Of a stretch of DNA of 64,000 nucleotides, positions 25,040-33,668 are shown in pieces. Where the stretch lies: positions 1-64,000 of the forward strand of contig CAKZHZ010000048.1 of NCBI GenBank assembly GCA_936928855.1. Direction: 5' to 3'. Position 1 is the first letter of the stretch, and every line of letters begins with the position of its first letter. This DNA is from an uncultured Polycyclovorans sp. (GTDB taxonomy: Bacteria; Pseudomonadota; Gammaproteobacteria; Nevskiales; Nevskiaceae). Below the pieces are notes generated by a model. That model was not told the DNA's origin. It was given only the letters and a program-made list of their open reading frames with translations, and searched no databases. A program made the position numbers and the translations under genes.

Positions 25040-27055
25040 ATGATCAACCTCTCCCAGTCTGTGACACCCGTACCCGTAGCGGCGGCGTTACCAGTTCGCC
25101 CAACCGGCGTTTCCGATTCAGCGAGTCCACTGCGCCAACTGGTTCGCTTTTCTGTGGCGGCGCTGATGGTGTGGATGATCGCGCGCTGCCTGCTGATCGC
25201 GCTGCACTTCGATCGCCTGAACGCGGTGAACGGCGTGCAGCAGGCCTTCTGGCTCGGCATCCGCGTTGATCTGATCACGTTGGGCTGGGCCCTGGCAGCG
25301 CCAATCCTGCTGTTGCCAATCGCCGCACTCGAGCGCGGGCAACGCGCCTGGAACCTGGTGACCAGAACCTGGTTCACCGGCCTGCTCGCGCTGGCGCTGA
25401 TGCTCGAAATCGCCACGCCGGCGTTTCTCGACGAGTATCAGGTGCGGCCCAACCGCCTCGCGCTGGACTACCTGGGCCGGCCGCAGGAAGTGCTGCCGAT
25501 GCTGTGGGGCGCGTTCCGTCTGTCGCTGCTCGCCGGTATCGCCTCACTCGGCGCTGGCCTGTGGTGCGGCTGGCGGCTGTTCGCGAACGCCTCTGGCGAA
25601 CTGCGACAGAACCGCTGGATGCTGTGGCTGTGGCCTTTGCTGATCGCGCTCTGCGTGCTGATGATCCGCTCCAGCCTGCAGCATCGCCCGGCCAACCCCT
25701 CGACCTTCGCCCGCTGGGACGACAGCACCGCCAACCAGATCGTGCTCAACAGCACGTACTCGCTCGGCTATGCGCTCTACGCGACGCGCTACGAGGCCGA
25801 CGTCGACGCCCTCTACGGCCACATGAGCGGTGAAGAGCTGCTGTCGCTGACCCGCGCGCAGCCGGCGTTCGCGGCGGCGCCGCCGGAGCGGCCGACGCTG
25901 CACACGCTGGTTCCGGTCGCGGCACGCGACAAGCCGCTGAATCTGATCATCGTCGTCCAGGAAAGCATGGGCGCCGGCTTCTCGAAGAAGCTCGGCGGCG
26001 ACCACGACGACACCCCAGAACTGGATCGCTGGAGCCGGCGCGGCTGGTGGTTCGAGAACCTCTACGCCACCGGCACGCGCTCGGCGCGCGGTCTGGAAGC
26101 GATCGTCGCCGGCTTCCCGCCGTCACCGGCGCAGAGTGTGCTCAAGCGCCAGAAGTCGCAGAAGCACTTCGCGACGATTGCGAGCGTGCTTCGCGATCAC
26201 GGCTACACCAGCGAGTTCATCTACGGCGGCGAGTCGCATTTCGACAACATGGGCGGCTTCTTCCTCGGCAACGGCTTCAACAGCGTCGTCGATCAGGACG
26301 ACTACGACGATCCGGTGTTCGCCGGCAGCTGGGGGGTCTCCGACGAAGACCTGTTCGCGAAGGCACAGCAGCGGGCGACCGCGCTGCACGAGCAGGGCAC
26401 GCCGTTCTTCAGCCTGGTCTTCACCTCCTCCAACCACACGCCGTTCGAATACCCGGAAGGTCGCATCGTTGCCGACGGCGATCCGCGGTCCGCGCGCAAC
26501 GCCGTGCGCTATGCCGATCATGCAGTCGGCGCCTTCCTCGACCAGGCGGCGCAATCGGCCTACTTTGAGGACACGCTGATCCTGGTGGTCGCCGATCACG
26601 ATGTCCGCATCTACGGCGAGGACATCGTGCCGCTGTCGCGGTTCCGGATTCCGGGCCTGCTCGTCGGCGCCGACGTGCAGCCGACGACGGTAGCGAGCAT
26701 CGCAAGCCAGTTGGATCTGGCGCCGACGCTGCTGTCGCTGATGGGCATCACCGCCGAAGTGCCGTTCATCGGGCGCGACCTCAATCGCAGCCTGCCGGAG
26801 TTCGGCGGCACCGAGACGCCGCGCGCGTGGATGCAGTTCAACAACGTCTTCGCCCGCTACGAGGGCGACATCCTCAGCGTGTTGCTGCCCGGCGGCGAGG
26901 CGCGTCGCTACCAGGTCGCACCGCAAAGCCGGGCCCTCACGCCGACGGCGCCACCGGACAGCGCGGCGCAGCGGCGCCTGCTGGCCGATGTCCAGCTGCC
27001 GGCCTGGCTTTACGAGCACCGCGCCTATGACACGCGCCGCCCGTTCGGTGACTAA
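25040..27055 (+). CDS. LTA-synthase-family membrane phosphotransferase (sulfatase fold)
   Basis: 671 residues from the ATG at 25040. The N-terminal third has about five membrane helices (for example FSVAALMVWMIARCLLIALH, LALAAPILLLPIAAL-like segments); the rest is a periplasmic alkaline-phosphatase-superfamily domain. The metal-binding Glu is in NLIIVVQESM, the expected Thr nucleophile is in YATGTRSARGLEAIVAG, and the late metal pair is in LVVADHDVRIYG. LtaS-like enzymes in Gram-negatives transfer phosphoglycerol or similar groups to glycans (OpgB/MdoB type) or other envelope targets; the substrate is unknown here. A response regulator and histidine kinase follow, an order like pmrC-pmrA-pmrB. 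Codon choice differs from flanking genes. Confidence 0.87.
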   Translation: MINLSQSVTPVPVAAALPVRPTGVSDSASPLRQLVRFSVAALMVWMIARCLLIALHFDRLNAVNGVQQAFWLGIRVDLITLGWALAAPILLLPIAALERGQRAWNLVTRTWFTGLLALALMLEIATPAFLDEYQVRPNRLALDYLGRPQEVLPMLWGAFRLSLLAGIASLGAGLWCGWRLFANASGELRQNRWMLWLWPLLIALCVLMIRSSLQHRPANPSTFARWDDSTANQIVLNSTYSLGYALYATRYEADVDALYGHMSGEELLSLTRAQPAFAAAPPERPTLHTLVPVAARDKPLNLIIVVQESMGAGFSKKLGGDHDDTPELDRWSRRGWWFENLYATGTRSARGLEAIVAGFPPSPAQSVLKRQKSQKHFATIASVLRDHGYTSEFIYGGESHFDNMGGFFLGNGFNSVVDQDDYDDPVFAGSWGVSDEDLFAKAQQRATALHEQGTPFFSLVFTSSNHTPFEYPEGRIVADGDPRSARNAVRYADHAVGAFLDQAAQSAYFEDTLILVVADHDVRIYGEDIVPLSRFRIPGLLVGADVQPTTVASIASQLDLAPTLLSLMGITAEVPFIGRDLNRSLPEFGGTETPRAWMQFNNVFARYEGDILSVLLPGGEARRYQVAPQSRALTPTAPPDSAAQRRLLADVQLPAWLYEHRAYDTRRPFGD

Positions 27056-27093
27056 CTCCCTTGCGCGCAGGTGCTTGGACTACCATTGGCGTC

Positions 27094-27777
27094 ATGCGCA
27101 TCCTGCTGATCGAAGACGATGCCGAGCAGGCCCAGTACGTGCTCAAGGGCCTGCGCGAGCATGGACATGCTATGGACCACGCCGTCACCGGCCGGGACGG
27201 CCTGTTCCTGGCGGTGTCCGAGCACTACGACTTGCTGATCGTCGATCGCATGCTGCCGCAGATGGACGGTTTGGCCGTGATCACCGCGTTGCGCGCCGCC
27301 GGCAAGCGTATGCCGGCGATCATTCTTAGCGCGCTCGGCCAGATCGACGATCGCGTGCAGGGACTGAAGGCCGGCGGCGACGACTACGTGGTCAAACCGT
27401 TCGCGTTCGTCGAGCTGGTAGCGCGTATTGAGGCGGTGACCCGTCGCACGACAGTTGGTATGGAGAACAGCATACTGCGCATCGCCGATCTCGAACTGGA
27501 CCGGATGGCTCATAGTGTCCGCCGCGCGGGCAAGCCTCTCGAACTGAAGCCGCAGGAATATCGTCTGCTCGAGTATCTGTTGCGCCACGCAGGGCAGGTC
27601 GTCACCCGTACGATGCTTTTCGAAGGCGTTTGGGACTATCACTTTGACCCGCAAACGAACGTCATCGACGTGCATATCTCGCGCCTGCGCGCCAAGGTCG
27701 ATTTGCCCGGCGCGAGCCCGCTGATCCACACCGTTCGCGGCGCTGGCTATTGCCTGCGTGAGAGCGAGGCTGCTTGA
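27094..27777 (+). CDS. OmpR/PhoB-family response regulator
   Basis: 227 residues from the ATG at 27094 (MRILLIEDDAEQAQYVLKGL). The receiver domain (1-115) has the acidic pair EDD, the phospho-acceptor Asp in LLIVDRMLPQMDG (about residue 51) and the Lys in DYVVKPFAF. The C-terminal winged helix (130-227) has ELKPQEYRLLEYLLRHAG and the recognition helix near TNVIDVHISRLRAKVD. This matches the QseB/PmrA/CusR group. It overlaps the kinase gene by 4 bp (TTGA) and lies 38 bp after the phosphotransferase, which it probably controls. Confidence 0.93.
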   Translation: MRILLIEDDAEQAQYVLKGLREHGHAMDHAVTGRDGLFLAVSEHYDLLIVDRMLPQMDGLAVITALRAAGKRMPAIILSALGQIDDRVQGLKAGGDDYVVKPFAFVELVARIEAVTRRTTVGMENSILRIADLELDRMAHSVRRAGKPLELKPQEYRLLEYLLRHAGQVVTRTMLFEGVWDYHFDPQTNVIDVHISRLRAKVDLPGASPLIHTVRGAGYCLRESEAA

Positions 27778-29192
27778 AGCGTCTACTGCCGAGTCGGCTC
27801 GCCACGCAGTTGAGTCTGCTCAACGCGCTAGTATTCGGGGTGTGCTCGATCGGCGTAATCGTGTTCGTCGTGATGCTCGCGGATCGCTCGATGAGCGACG
27901 ATCTCGCCGAGGATCTTGATGCCGAGATTGACGTCATGCACAAGGATTTCGAAATCGATGGACTCGAAGGCATTCGTGGCCTGATCGAGTTGCGCGAGGA
28001 ATTCGACAGCGACCGTCAGGCACGCGCTTATCGCCTGGAAGCGCCAGACGGCACCCTGCTCGCCGGTCGCTGGCCGTTCTGGCCTGCCGCCCTCAAGCTC
28101 AACAACGGTGAGCTCAAGTTGCCCTACACCGAGCGCAGCAAGGATGCCGAGTGGCTGATGCGTGCGGTTACGCTCTCGGATGGCAGCCGATTGTTGATCG
28201 GGCTCGACAACTATGAGCAGGTGCGCCTGCGTGAGGTCCTTCAGCGCGCAGCAGCATGGGGATTGCTCCTTGCCCTAGGGCTCGCTATCAGTGGGGGCGC
28301 ATTCGTCAACCGAGCCGCGTTACGTCAGGTCTCTATCATCAATCGCAGCGCGAAGCGGATTATCGAAGGCGACCTTAGCCATCGCATCCCGACTGCCGCT
28401 GATTCGCGAGATGAGTTCGGCGATCTGAGTCGCACCCTGAATCAGATGCTGGATCGCATCAACGAGTTAATCGCCGCGATCCGCAGTGCCACTGATGCCA
28501 TTGCCCATGATCTACGATCGCCGCTCACGCGTCTGCGCGCGTCGCTGGAGGATGCACTGAGCCGTCCGCCCGCGACTGAGGATCTCCCGGAATTTCTGCA
28601 CACCAACATGCGTCACCTGGATCAGGTGCTGCACAGTTTTAGTGCTCTTCTGCAACTCGCAACCGTCGAATCCGGCGTGCTTAAGGCGCGTTTTGGTCCT
28701 GTTGCGCTGGAGAGGGTGCTCGAGGATGCGGTGTCCTACTACGAGGCTGCTGCAGCTGAACGCGACCTGCGCATCGAGTTGCAGATGCAGACCACGGGCG
28801 TAACCGTGATCGGTGATCGGCATCTGTTGTTTCAGAGCGTGACCAATTTACTCGACAACGCACTCAAGTTTAGCCCTCGGGGAGGCACGATACGGATTTC
28901 CTTGAGCGAGCGCGCTTCGCAGGTCGTGATCGAGGTTGAGGACGAGGGGCCGGGCATCGAACAGGGTGATCGCGAGCGCGTCTTTGAGCGCCTTTTCCGG
29001 GGTGATCGCTCGCGCAACACTCCGGGCTTCGGAGTCGGCCTGAGCCTGGTACTTGCCAGCGCTCGGCTGCACGGCGGTGACTGTGTCGTGGCCAGTAGTG
29101 CACGCGGCGCCCGCCTGACAATGACCCTGCCAGCAGATGTCTTGGCCCCGAATCGGTCGACGAGTGGGAGTCGTGTAGGAAGAGGCTCATGA
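27774..29192 (+). CDS. Two-component sensor histidine kinase
   Basis: 472 residues; a TTG start overlapping the regulator stop gives MKRLLPSRLATQLSLLNALV. Two membrane helices (about 16-38 and 157-178) bracket a periplasmic domain of about 115 residues rich in Asp and Glu (DLAEDLDAEIDVMHKDFEID). HAMP follows, then the dimerisation domain with the phospho-His in AIAHDLRSPLTRLRASLED (about residue 245), and the ATPase with NLLDNALKFSPRGG, EDEGPGIE and a G2 box GFGVGLSLV. The acidic sensor domain would suit cation or cationic-peptide sensing as in PhoQ/PmrB, but this is inference. Base composition is less GC-rich than the chromosome. Confidence 0.92.
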   Translation: MKRLLPSRLATQLSLLNALVFGVCSIGVIVFVVMLADRSMSDDLAEDLDAEIDVMHKDFEIDGLEGIRGLIELREEFDSDRQARAYRLEAPDGTLLAGRWPFWPAALKLNNGELKLPYTERSKDAEWLMRAVTLSDGSRLLIGLDNYEQVRLREVLQRAAAWGLLLALGLAISGGAFVNRAALRQVSIINRSAKRIIEGDLSHRIPTAADSRDEFGDLSRTLNQMLDRINELIAAIRSATDAIAHDLRSPLTRLRASLEDALSRPPATEDLPEFLHTNMRHLDQVLHSFSALLQLATVESGVLKARFGPVALERVLEDAVSYYEAAAAERDLRIELQMQTTGVTVIGDRHLLFQSVTNLLDNALKFSPRGGTIRISLSERASQVVIEVEDEGPGIEQGDRERVFERLFRGDRSRNTPGFGVGLSLVLASARLHGGDCVVASSARGARLTMTLPADVLAPNRSTSGSRVGRGS

Positions 29193-29353
29193 AGCCAGAC
29201 TGCCCCACTATCGCTGCCCTGCAGCGTGAAGGAGCGTCGCTCACGGTTCAGAGGAGAACACGGACGGAGACCTGCCACCCTCAGCTCGAGGGGGCGCACA
29301 AGTCTCCATAGCTGATTAAGCATTGGAAAGCGATATCAAGACTTGATTATGAA

Positions 29354-29394
29354 AACAATGATAACTATTCGTATTACGATCATATTGCTATAAT
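29354..29394 (+). promoter_or_regulatory. Candidate Fur box and -10 for the iron locus
   Basis: AACAATGATAACTATTCGT (29354-29372) matches about 12 of 19 positions of the Fur consensus. TATAAT follows at 29389-29394, 50 bases before the lipoprotein ATG. The 29310-29410 stretch is markedly AT-rich compared with its surroundings. A -35 is not clear. Support comes from the downstream imelysin-HTTM-TonB receptor genes. Confidence 0.5.
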
Positions 29395-29443
29395 TCGGGC
29401 AAGTGCTCCGCATGTGCGGATCGATTTTTCAGAAGGGGAAACG

Positions 29444-30895
29444 ATGAACAGCATGAAAGTGATGTTGCCGATGCTGGGCGCGACGCTCGCGATCGCCGGC
29501 TGTGGTTCCGATGGCAATGGCGGCTCGGCTGCGGGCGGCGGTTTCACCGTGGTCAACGATGTGGTGACGACGCGTGCCAATGATCTCCGGGGCCTCGTGT
29601 ATTCGGACAGCGGCAAGATCTATGTGTCCGGCCATGTCGGGGCCAGTGCGGATCTGCGCCAGACCGTGGTCGGCCGTTTCGACGCCGACGGGGCGCCGGA
29701 TGCCGCTTTTGGCGACGGTGGTTTTGTCGAGGTTGATGTCGCGGTCGGTCGCAACGAGCAGTCCCTGGCGGTTGCCGAGCTGACTGGCGGCGATGTGGTG
29801 GCACTGGTGAACGCGGTTGACGCTGACGGAGGACAGTCGGTTTATCTGCTCCGTTTCGATGACGCCGGGGTCCAGCAGACCCAGGCCGACGGCTGGGGTG
29901 ATGCCGATGGCAAGGTGGAAGTCGTGTTCGGCTGGGCCAACGCCGACAATGGCGACCGTGCGTCCCCGCCCAGTGATACGGCCTGGGACCTGCTGGTGGA
30001 CCGGAGTGGGGCGGGAGAACGCCTTGTGGTGGCCGGTCTTGGTGCCGCGACCGAGGCCAGTGGCCGCTCCGACAATGACCGTTACGTGGTTCGTCTCGAT
30101 GCCGCCGACGGCAGCATTGACCCTGCGTTCAACGGTGGTGCGGCACAGGTCTTCCACTCAGTGGGCACGCTCAGCGACAACGCGCGCCGTGCCTTTGTCG
30201 AGGCCGACGGCGCCATTCTGGCAAGCGGCTACACCAATCTCGGCGAGGGTCTGGGCAATCACATCATCCTGATCCGCCTGACGCCGGCCGGTGCGCTGGA
30301 TGCCGGGTTTGGCAACTTCATCAGCCCGCCCAGCTCAGGCACTGCAGTCGGCCTGACAGCGCAGCCGGGTGTCGCGGTGTTCAACCCGTTCCTGGTGGAT
30401 GGCGGTTTTGCCGAGGCCTACGGTGCGGTTCCTCAGAGTGACGGCCGTTACGTGACCACCGGCTATGGCGGCGCCACCGCCAGCGGCGGGACCTCGACGC
30501 TGGGCTATCAGCCCACCGAGGCGCAGGACGTTGTGGCGTTTCGGGTCGGCGGGACGATGATTGATGCCGGCTGGGGCAACAGTGGCACCCAGGCGGTTCA
30601 GAGCGAAGGGCAGGGGCAGCCGACCGACGAGGATCGCGGTCGTGATCTGGTGGTCCTGCCGGATGATCGCAGTGTCCATGCCGGACGGTATGGCGGGGTG
30701 CCGGCGCTGTTCGTGTTCACCGCCGACGGCCAGCTGGATACCGCAGTCGACGAAGATGGCATTATCGAGCTTCCCAACGAACAGACCGATGCGCAGTTCT
30801 TCAACGTCGACGTGTCGTCGAGCGGTCGCCTTGCGGCAACCACCAATGACAGTGCGGCGGGTGCGCGTCTGGTCATCCTGGCACCGCAGGACTGA
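29444..30895 (+). CDS. Delta-60-repeat lipoprotein
   Basis: 483 residues from the ATG at 29444, preceded by AGAAGGGGAAA. The signal peptide ends in a lipobox (LAIAGC, Cys about 19) followed by a Gly/Ser-rich linker. The body holds several delta-60-type repeats, recognisable as VGRFDADGAPDAAFGDGG, LDAADGSIDPAFNGG, LTPAGALDAGFGNF and FTADGQLDTAVDEDG, which suggests a beta-propeller-like outer-membrane or surface protein. I know no enzymatic function for this family. Being first behind the putative Fur site, it may be a surface component of the uptake locus, but a strong hairpin separates it from the next gene. Confidence 0.75.
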   Translation: MNSMKVMLPMLGATLAIAGCGSDGNGGSAAGGGFTVVNDVVTTRANDLRGLVYSDSGKIYVSGHVGASADLRQTVVGRFDADGAPDAAFGDGGFVEVDVAVGRNEQSLAVAELTGGDVVALVNAVDADGGQSVYLLRFDDAGVQQTQADGWGDADGKVEVVFGWANADNGDRASPPSDTAWDLLVDRSGAGERLVVAGLGAATEASGRSDNDRYVVRLDAADGSIDPAFNGGAAQVFHSVGTLSDNARRAFVEADGAILASGYTNLGEGLGNHIILIRLTPAGALDAGFGNFISPPSSGTAVGLTAQPGVAVFNPFLVDGGFAEAYGAVPQSDGRYVTTGYGGATASGGTSTLGYQPTEAQDVVAFRVGGTMIDAGWGNSGTQAVQSEGQGQPTDEDRGRDLVVLPDDRSVHAGRYGGVPALFVFTADGQLDTAVDEDGIIELPNEQTDAQFFNVDVSSSGRLAATTNDSAAGARLVILAPQD

Positions 30896-30921
30896 TCGTA
30901 GAATCACCCGGTGTTGATCCG

Positions 30922-30962
30922 CGCCCGCCGGTCCGGTTTCCGGGCCGGCGGGCGTTTCTTTC
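30922..30962 (+). terminator. Intrinsic terminator between lipoprotein and imelysin genes
   Basis: A stem of about 15 bp: CGCCCGCCGG (30922-30931) pairs with CCGGCGGGCG (30945-30954), continued inward by TCCGG/CCGGG around a TTT loop. TTTCTTTC follows. It ends only 12 bases before the imelysin GTG, so it may act as an attenuator. Confidence 0.75.
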
Positions 30963-30974
30963 GGAGCAGGTCCT

Positions 30975-32234
30975 GTGAACATTCTTCCCCTGGCGGCTTT
31001 TGAACCCCTTTCCCTGCGCGCTGGTCTGTTGGCGATGTCGCTGTCCCTGGCGGCCTGTGGCGGCGGCGGTGGTGGCGGAGGAGGAGGCGACCCCACGCCG
31101 ACCCCGACGCCGGCCCCCATGCTCGGGGATGAGGCACGACGCGCGGTGTTGAAGGATCTTGGGGAGGACCTGATCTATCCCGAGCTGCAGGCCTTTTCCC
31201 AGCGCGCCGAAGCATTGGACGTCGCGGTGGCTGCCTGGGCGGCGGATGTGGCCAATAGCGGCCTCCGCGGGGCGGCGCAGTCGGCCTGGCGTGACGCCAT
31301 GGCCAGCTGGCAGCGCAACGAGGCCCTTCAGGTCGGTCCCGCCGGTCTGTCGAGCGGCCTGGATGCCACGCCGGGGGGGGAGGATCTGCGAGACCGGATA
31401 TACGCCTATCCACTGCGCAACGAATGCGCCGTCGAGCAACTGGCACAGCAGAACGTGACCGTGACGGCCGGTTCGTCGATTGAGGTCACCGGGTTGGGGG
31501 CGCTGGCTTTCCTGTTGTTCGTGGACGAGGTCAACCCCTGCGGCCTGGGGTCCCCTGCAACGCCTCAGCAGCGGGCTGCCTACGCCGCCAGTGCGGCCGA
31601 CCGTGTTGCCGTCGTGGCCCAGACCCTTCGTGACCGTTGGGACCCGGAAGGGGGCAACTTTCTGTCTCAGTGGTCCAATGCAGGCCTCAGCGGCAGCATG
31701 ATGTTCTACATGCGCCCTCAGGACGCCCTGGATGCGCTGTCGGTATCGTTGTTCTATACCGAGAAGGAGACCAAGGATCGCAAGATCGCCTGTCCGACCG
31801 GCATTGGCGCGATCGGCTTGACCTGTCCTGCCAGCGATGTTGCCCGCGTTGAATTTCCGCGCGCCCGCTTCTCCACCGAAGCCATTCGCGCCAACGTTCA
31901 GGCCTTCCGGGATGCCTTCTCCGGCGTGGGCGGAGGCTTGGGTATCAATGCGCTGCTGGAGGGTATCGAGCGCAGCGATATCGCCGATGACCTGATGGTC
32001 GAACTGGATGCCACGCTGGCCCTGATCGACACACTGGATCCGGATTTCGAAGCCGAGGTGGCGGCCATCAGTGACAGTACGGCCTGCACCAACGCGGCCA
32101 GTGCCTCCAGTGGCGAGCCAACGGCGTGTGCCCTTCAAGGCCAGATCAAGCGTGCCATGGACCTGTTTCGCACCGATGTGGTCGGCGCGCTGTCGTTGGC
32201 AACGCCCGACCGCGCCGCCGGGGACAACGACTGA
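30975..32234 (+). CDS. Imelysin-like (IrpA/M75) lipoprotein
   Basis: 419 residues, GTG start. The lipoprotein signal ends SLSLAAC, followed by a Gly8-10 run and a Pro/Thr linker. The helical body has imelysin-family hallmarks: the N-terminal LGEDLIYPELQAFSQRAEAL, AAQSAWRDAMASWQRNEALQ, and LRDRIYAYPLRNECAVEQ. The usual GxPALEYLLF/GxHxxE motif appears as GLGALAFLLF, so the acidic residue is lost. Imelysins are iron-regulated, non-proteolytic periplasmic or surface proteins thought to take part in iron or haem acquisition. It is followed after 8 bp by the HTTM gene and then the TonB receptor. Confidence 0.82.
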   Translation: MNILPLAAFEPLSLRAGLLAMSLSLAACGGGGGGGGGGDPTPTPTPAPMLGDEARRAVLKDLGEDLIYPELQAFSQRAEALDVAVAAWAADVANSGLRGAAQSAWRDAMASWQRNEALQVGPAGLSSGLDATPGGEDLRDRIYAYPLRNECAVEQLAQQNVTVTAGSSIEVTGLGALAFLLFVDEVNPCGLGSPATPQQRAAYAASAADRVAVVAQTLRDRWDPEGGNFLSQWSNAGLSGSMMFYMRPQDALDALSVSLFYTEKETKDRKIACPTGIGAIGLTCPASDVARVEFPRARFSTEAIRANVQAFRDAFSGVGGGLGINALLEGIERSDIADDLMVELDATLALIDTLDPDFEAEVAAISDSTACTNAASASSGEPTACALQGQIKRAMDLFRTDVVGALSLATPDRAAGDND

Positions 32235-32242
32235 GCCCGGCG

Positions 32243-33655
32243 ATGCCGTCGGAGGAGGTCACCGGCCCGGTCACATCGAGGCTGCTGCAGGCGCTGAGCC
32301 GTCCGCTGGACATTGCTGCGCTGGCGGTCTTCCGCATGCTCTTCGGCGGGCTCATGTTCGTGGGGACCGTGCGCTTCATGAGCAGCGGCTGGATCGAGCT
32401 GTTTTATGTTGAGCCCCGTTTTCACTTCAAGTACTGGGGTTTTCACTGGGTCAGTGTTCCGGGTGAATCAGGGCTCTATCTGCTGTACGGCGGCATCGCG
32501 CTCAGCGCTCTTATGGTCGCGCTGGGCGCGTTCTACCGTCTGGCCATCATCGCGTTCTGGTGCCTGTTCACGTACGCGGAGCTGATGGATGTCACCACCT
32601 ATCTCAACCACTACTACTTCGTCAGCCTGCTGGCGCTGATCCTGTGCTTTCTGTCGCCACATCGCGCCTGGTCCGTCGATGCCTTGTGGCGTCCCGGCCT
32701 GCGGTCGCCGTCACTGCCCGCCTGGCAGACCGTTTGGCTGCGCTTTCAGGTGGGGTTGCTTTACTTCTATGCGGGCTGGGCCAAGTTCGAGCCCGACTGG
32801 TTGCTGCATGCACAGCCACTCAACATCTGGCTGCCGCCACATGCCGGCATGCCCCTGATCGGGCCGTTGCTGGATGAGGTCTGGGTGCACTACGCCTTTT
32901 CCTGGTTCGCCTTCCTGTTCGATGTGACCATCATCGGTTTCATGTTGTGGCGGCCCACGCGGATCTACGCCTTCGCCGTGATCCTGGTGTTTCACTTGCT
33001 GACGCACCTCTTCTTCAACATCGGATTGTTCCCGTTGATCATGGTGTTGTCAGTGCTGGTGTTCTTCGAGCCGGACTGGCCGCGGCGCGGGCTGCGGCGT
33101 TTGGGGCGGGCCGCGCCGGTGATCACCAGCGCGGCGGATACGCTGCCTCGCTGGCGCGCGCCGCGTGTGGCCTTTGCCGGGCTGGTCGCCGGGTTCTGTC
33201 TGGTGCAGTTCCTGTTGCCGCTGCGGCACTGGCTCTATCCCGGCACGGTGCTCTGGCATGAACAGGGCATGCGGTTCTCGTGGCGGGTGATGCTCCGGGA
33301 GAAGGCCGGAGCGGTGACCTACCGGGTGGTGGACCGTGAGGGGGCGAGCCAATGGGTCAGCCCCCGCGATTATCTTACCGAGCTGCAGTACCGTGAAATG
33401 GCGGGCCAGCCCGACCTGATCCTGCAGCTGGCACATCGCATTCGTGACGACTTCAACGCGCGCGGCGTGGGGCCGGTGCAGGTTTACGCCGACGCCATCG
33501 TGGCGCTCAATGGTCGCCGTGCCCAGCCGCTGATCGAGCCGGACGCCGACCTGGCGCAGGTGCGTGACGGGCTGACACCGGCCGATTGGGTAACCGCCCC
33601 GCCGGACGCTCCGCCGCCCACCCATGCTCCCTTGCGCATTGCGCGCCAACCCTGA
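32243..33655 (+). CDS. HTTM (vitamin K-dependent gamma-carboxylase-like) membrane protein
   Basis: 470 residues from the ATG at 32243. It has several hydrophobic helices: near 25-45 (IAALAVFRMLFGGLMFVGTV), 75-95, 105-125 and 140-160. The HTTM core includes FTYAELMDVTTYLNHYYFVS, WLRFQVGLLYFYAGWAKFE and FHLLTHLFFNIGLFPLIM. A soluble C-terminal part contains MLREKAGAVTYRV. HTTM domains are homologous to the membrane part of gamma-glutamyl carboxylase; bacterial members are repeatedly found beside imelysin and TonB genes, with unknown reaction. Inference: modification or electron transfer supporting metal uptake. Confidence 0.85.
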   Translation: MPSEEVTGPVTSRLLQALSRPLDIAALAVFRMLFGGLMFVGTVRFMSSGWIELFYVEPRFHFKYWGFHWVSVPGESGLYLLYGGIALSALMVALGAFYRLAIIAFWCLFTYAELMDVTTYLNHYYFVSLLALILCFLSPHRAWSVDALWRPGLRSPSLPAWQTVWLRFQVGLLYFYAGWAKFEPDWLLHAQPLNIWLPPHAGMPLIGPLLDEVWVHYAFSWFAFLFDVTIIGFMLWRPTRIYAFAVILVFHLLTHLFFNIGLFPLIMVLSVLVFFEPDWPRRGLRRLGRAAPVITSAADTLPRWRAPRVAFAGLVAGFCLVQFLLPLRHWLYPGTVLWHEQGMRFSWRVMLREKAGAVTYRVVDREGASQWVSPRDYLTELQYREMAGQPDLILQLAHRIRDDFNARGVGPVQVYADAIVALNGRRAQPLIEPDADLAQVRDGLTPADWVTAPPDAPPPTHAPLRIARQP

Positions 33656-33668
33656 ACTTCTTCGTCTG

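Noticed and set aside
31050..31095. Gly-coding GGC/GGT/GGA run and later G8 run as possible frameshift or phase-variation tracts
   Set aside because: The frame is intact on both sides and a Gly/Pro linker after a lipobox Cys is normal for lipoproteins; no evidence of length variation from one sequence.
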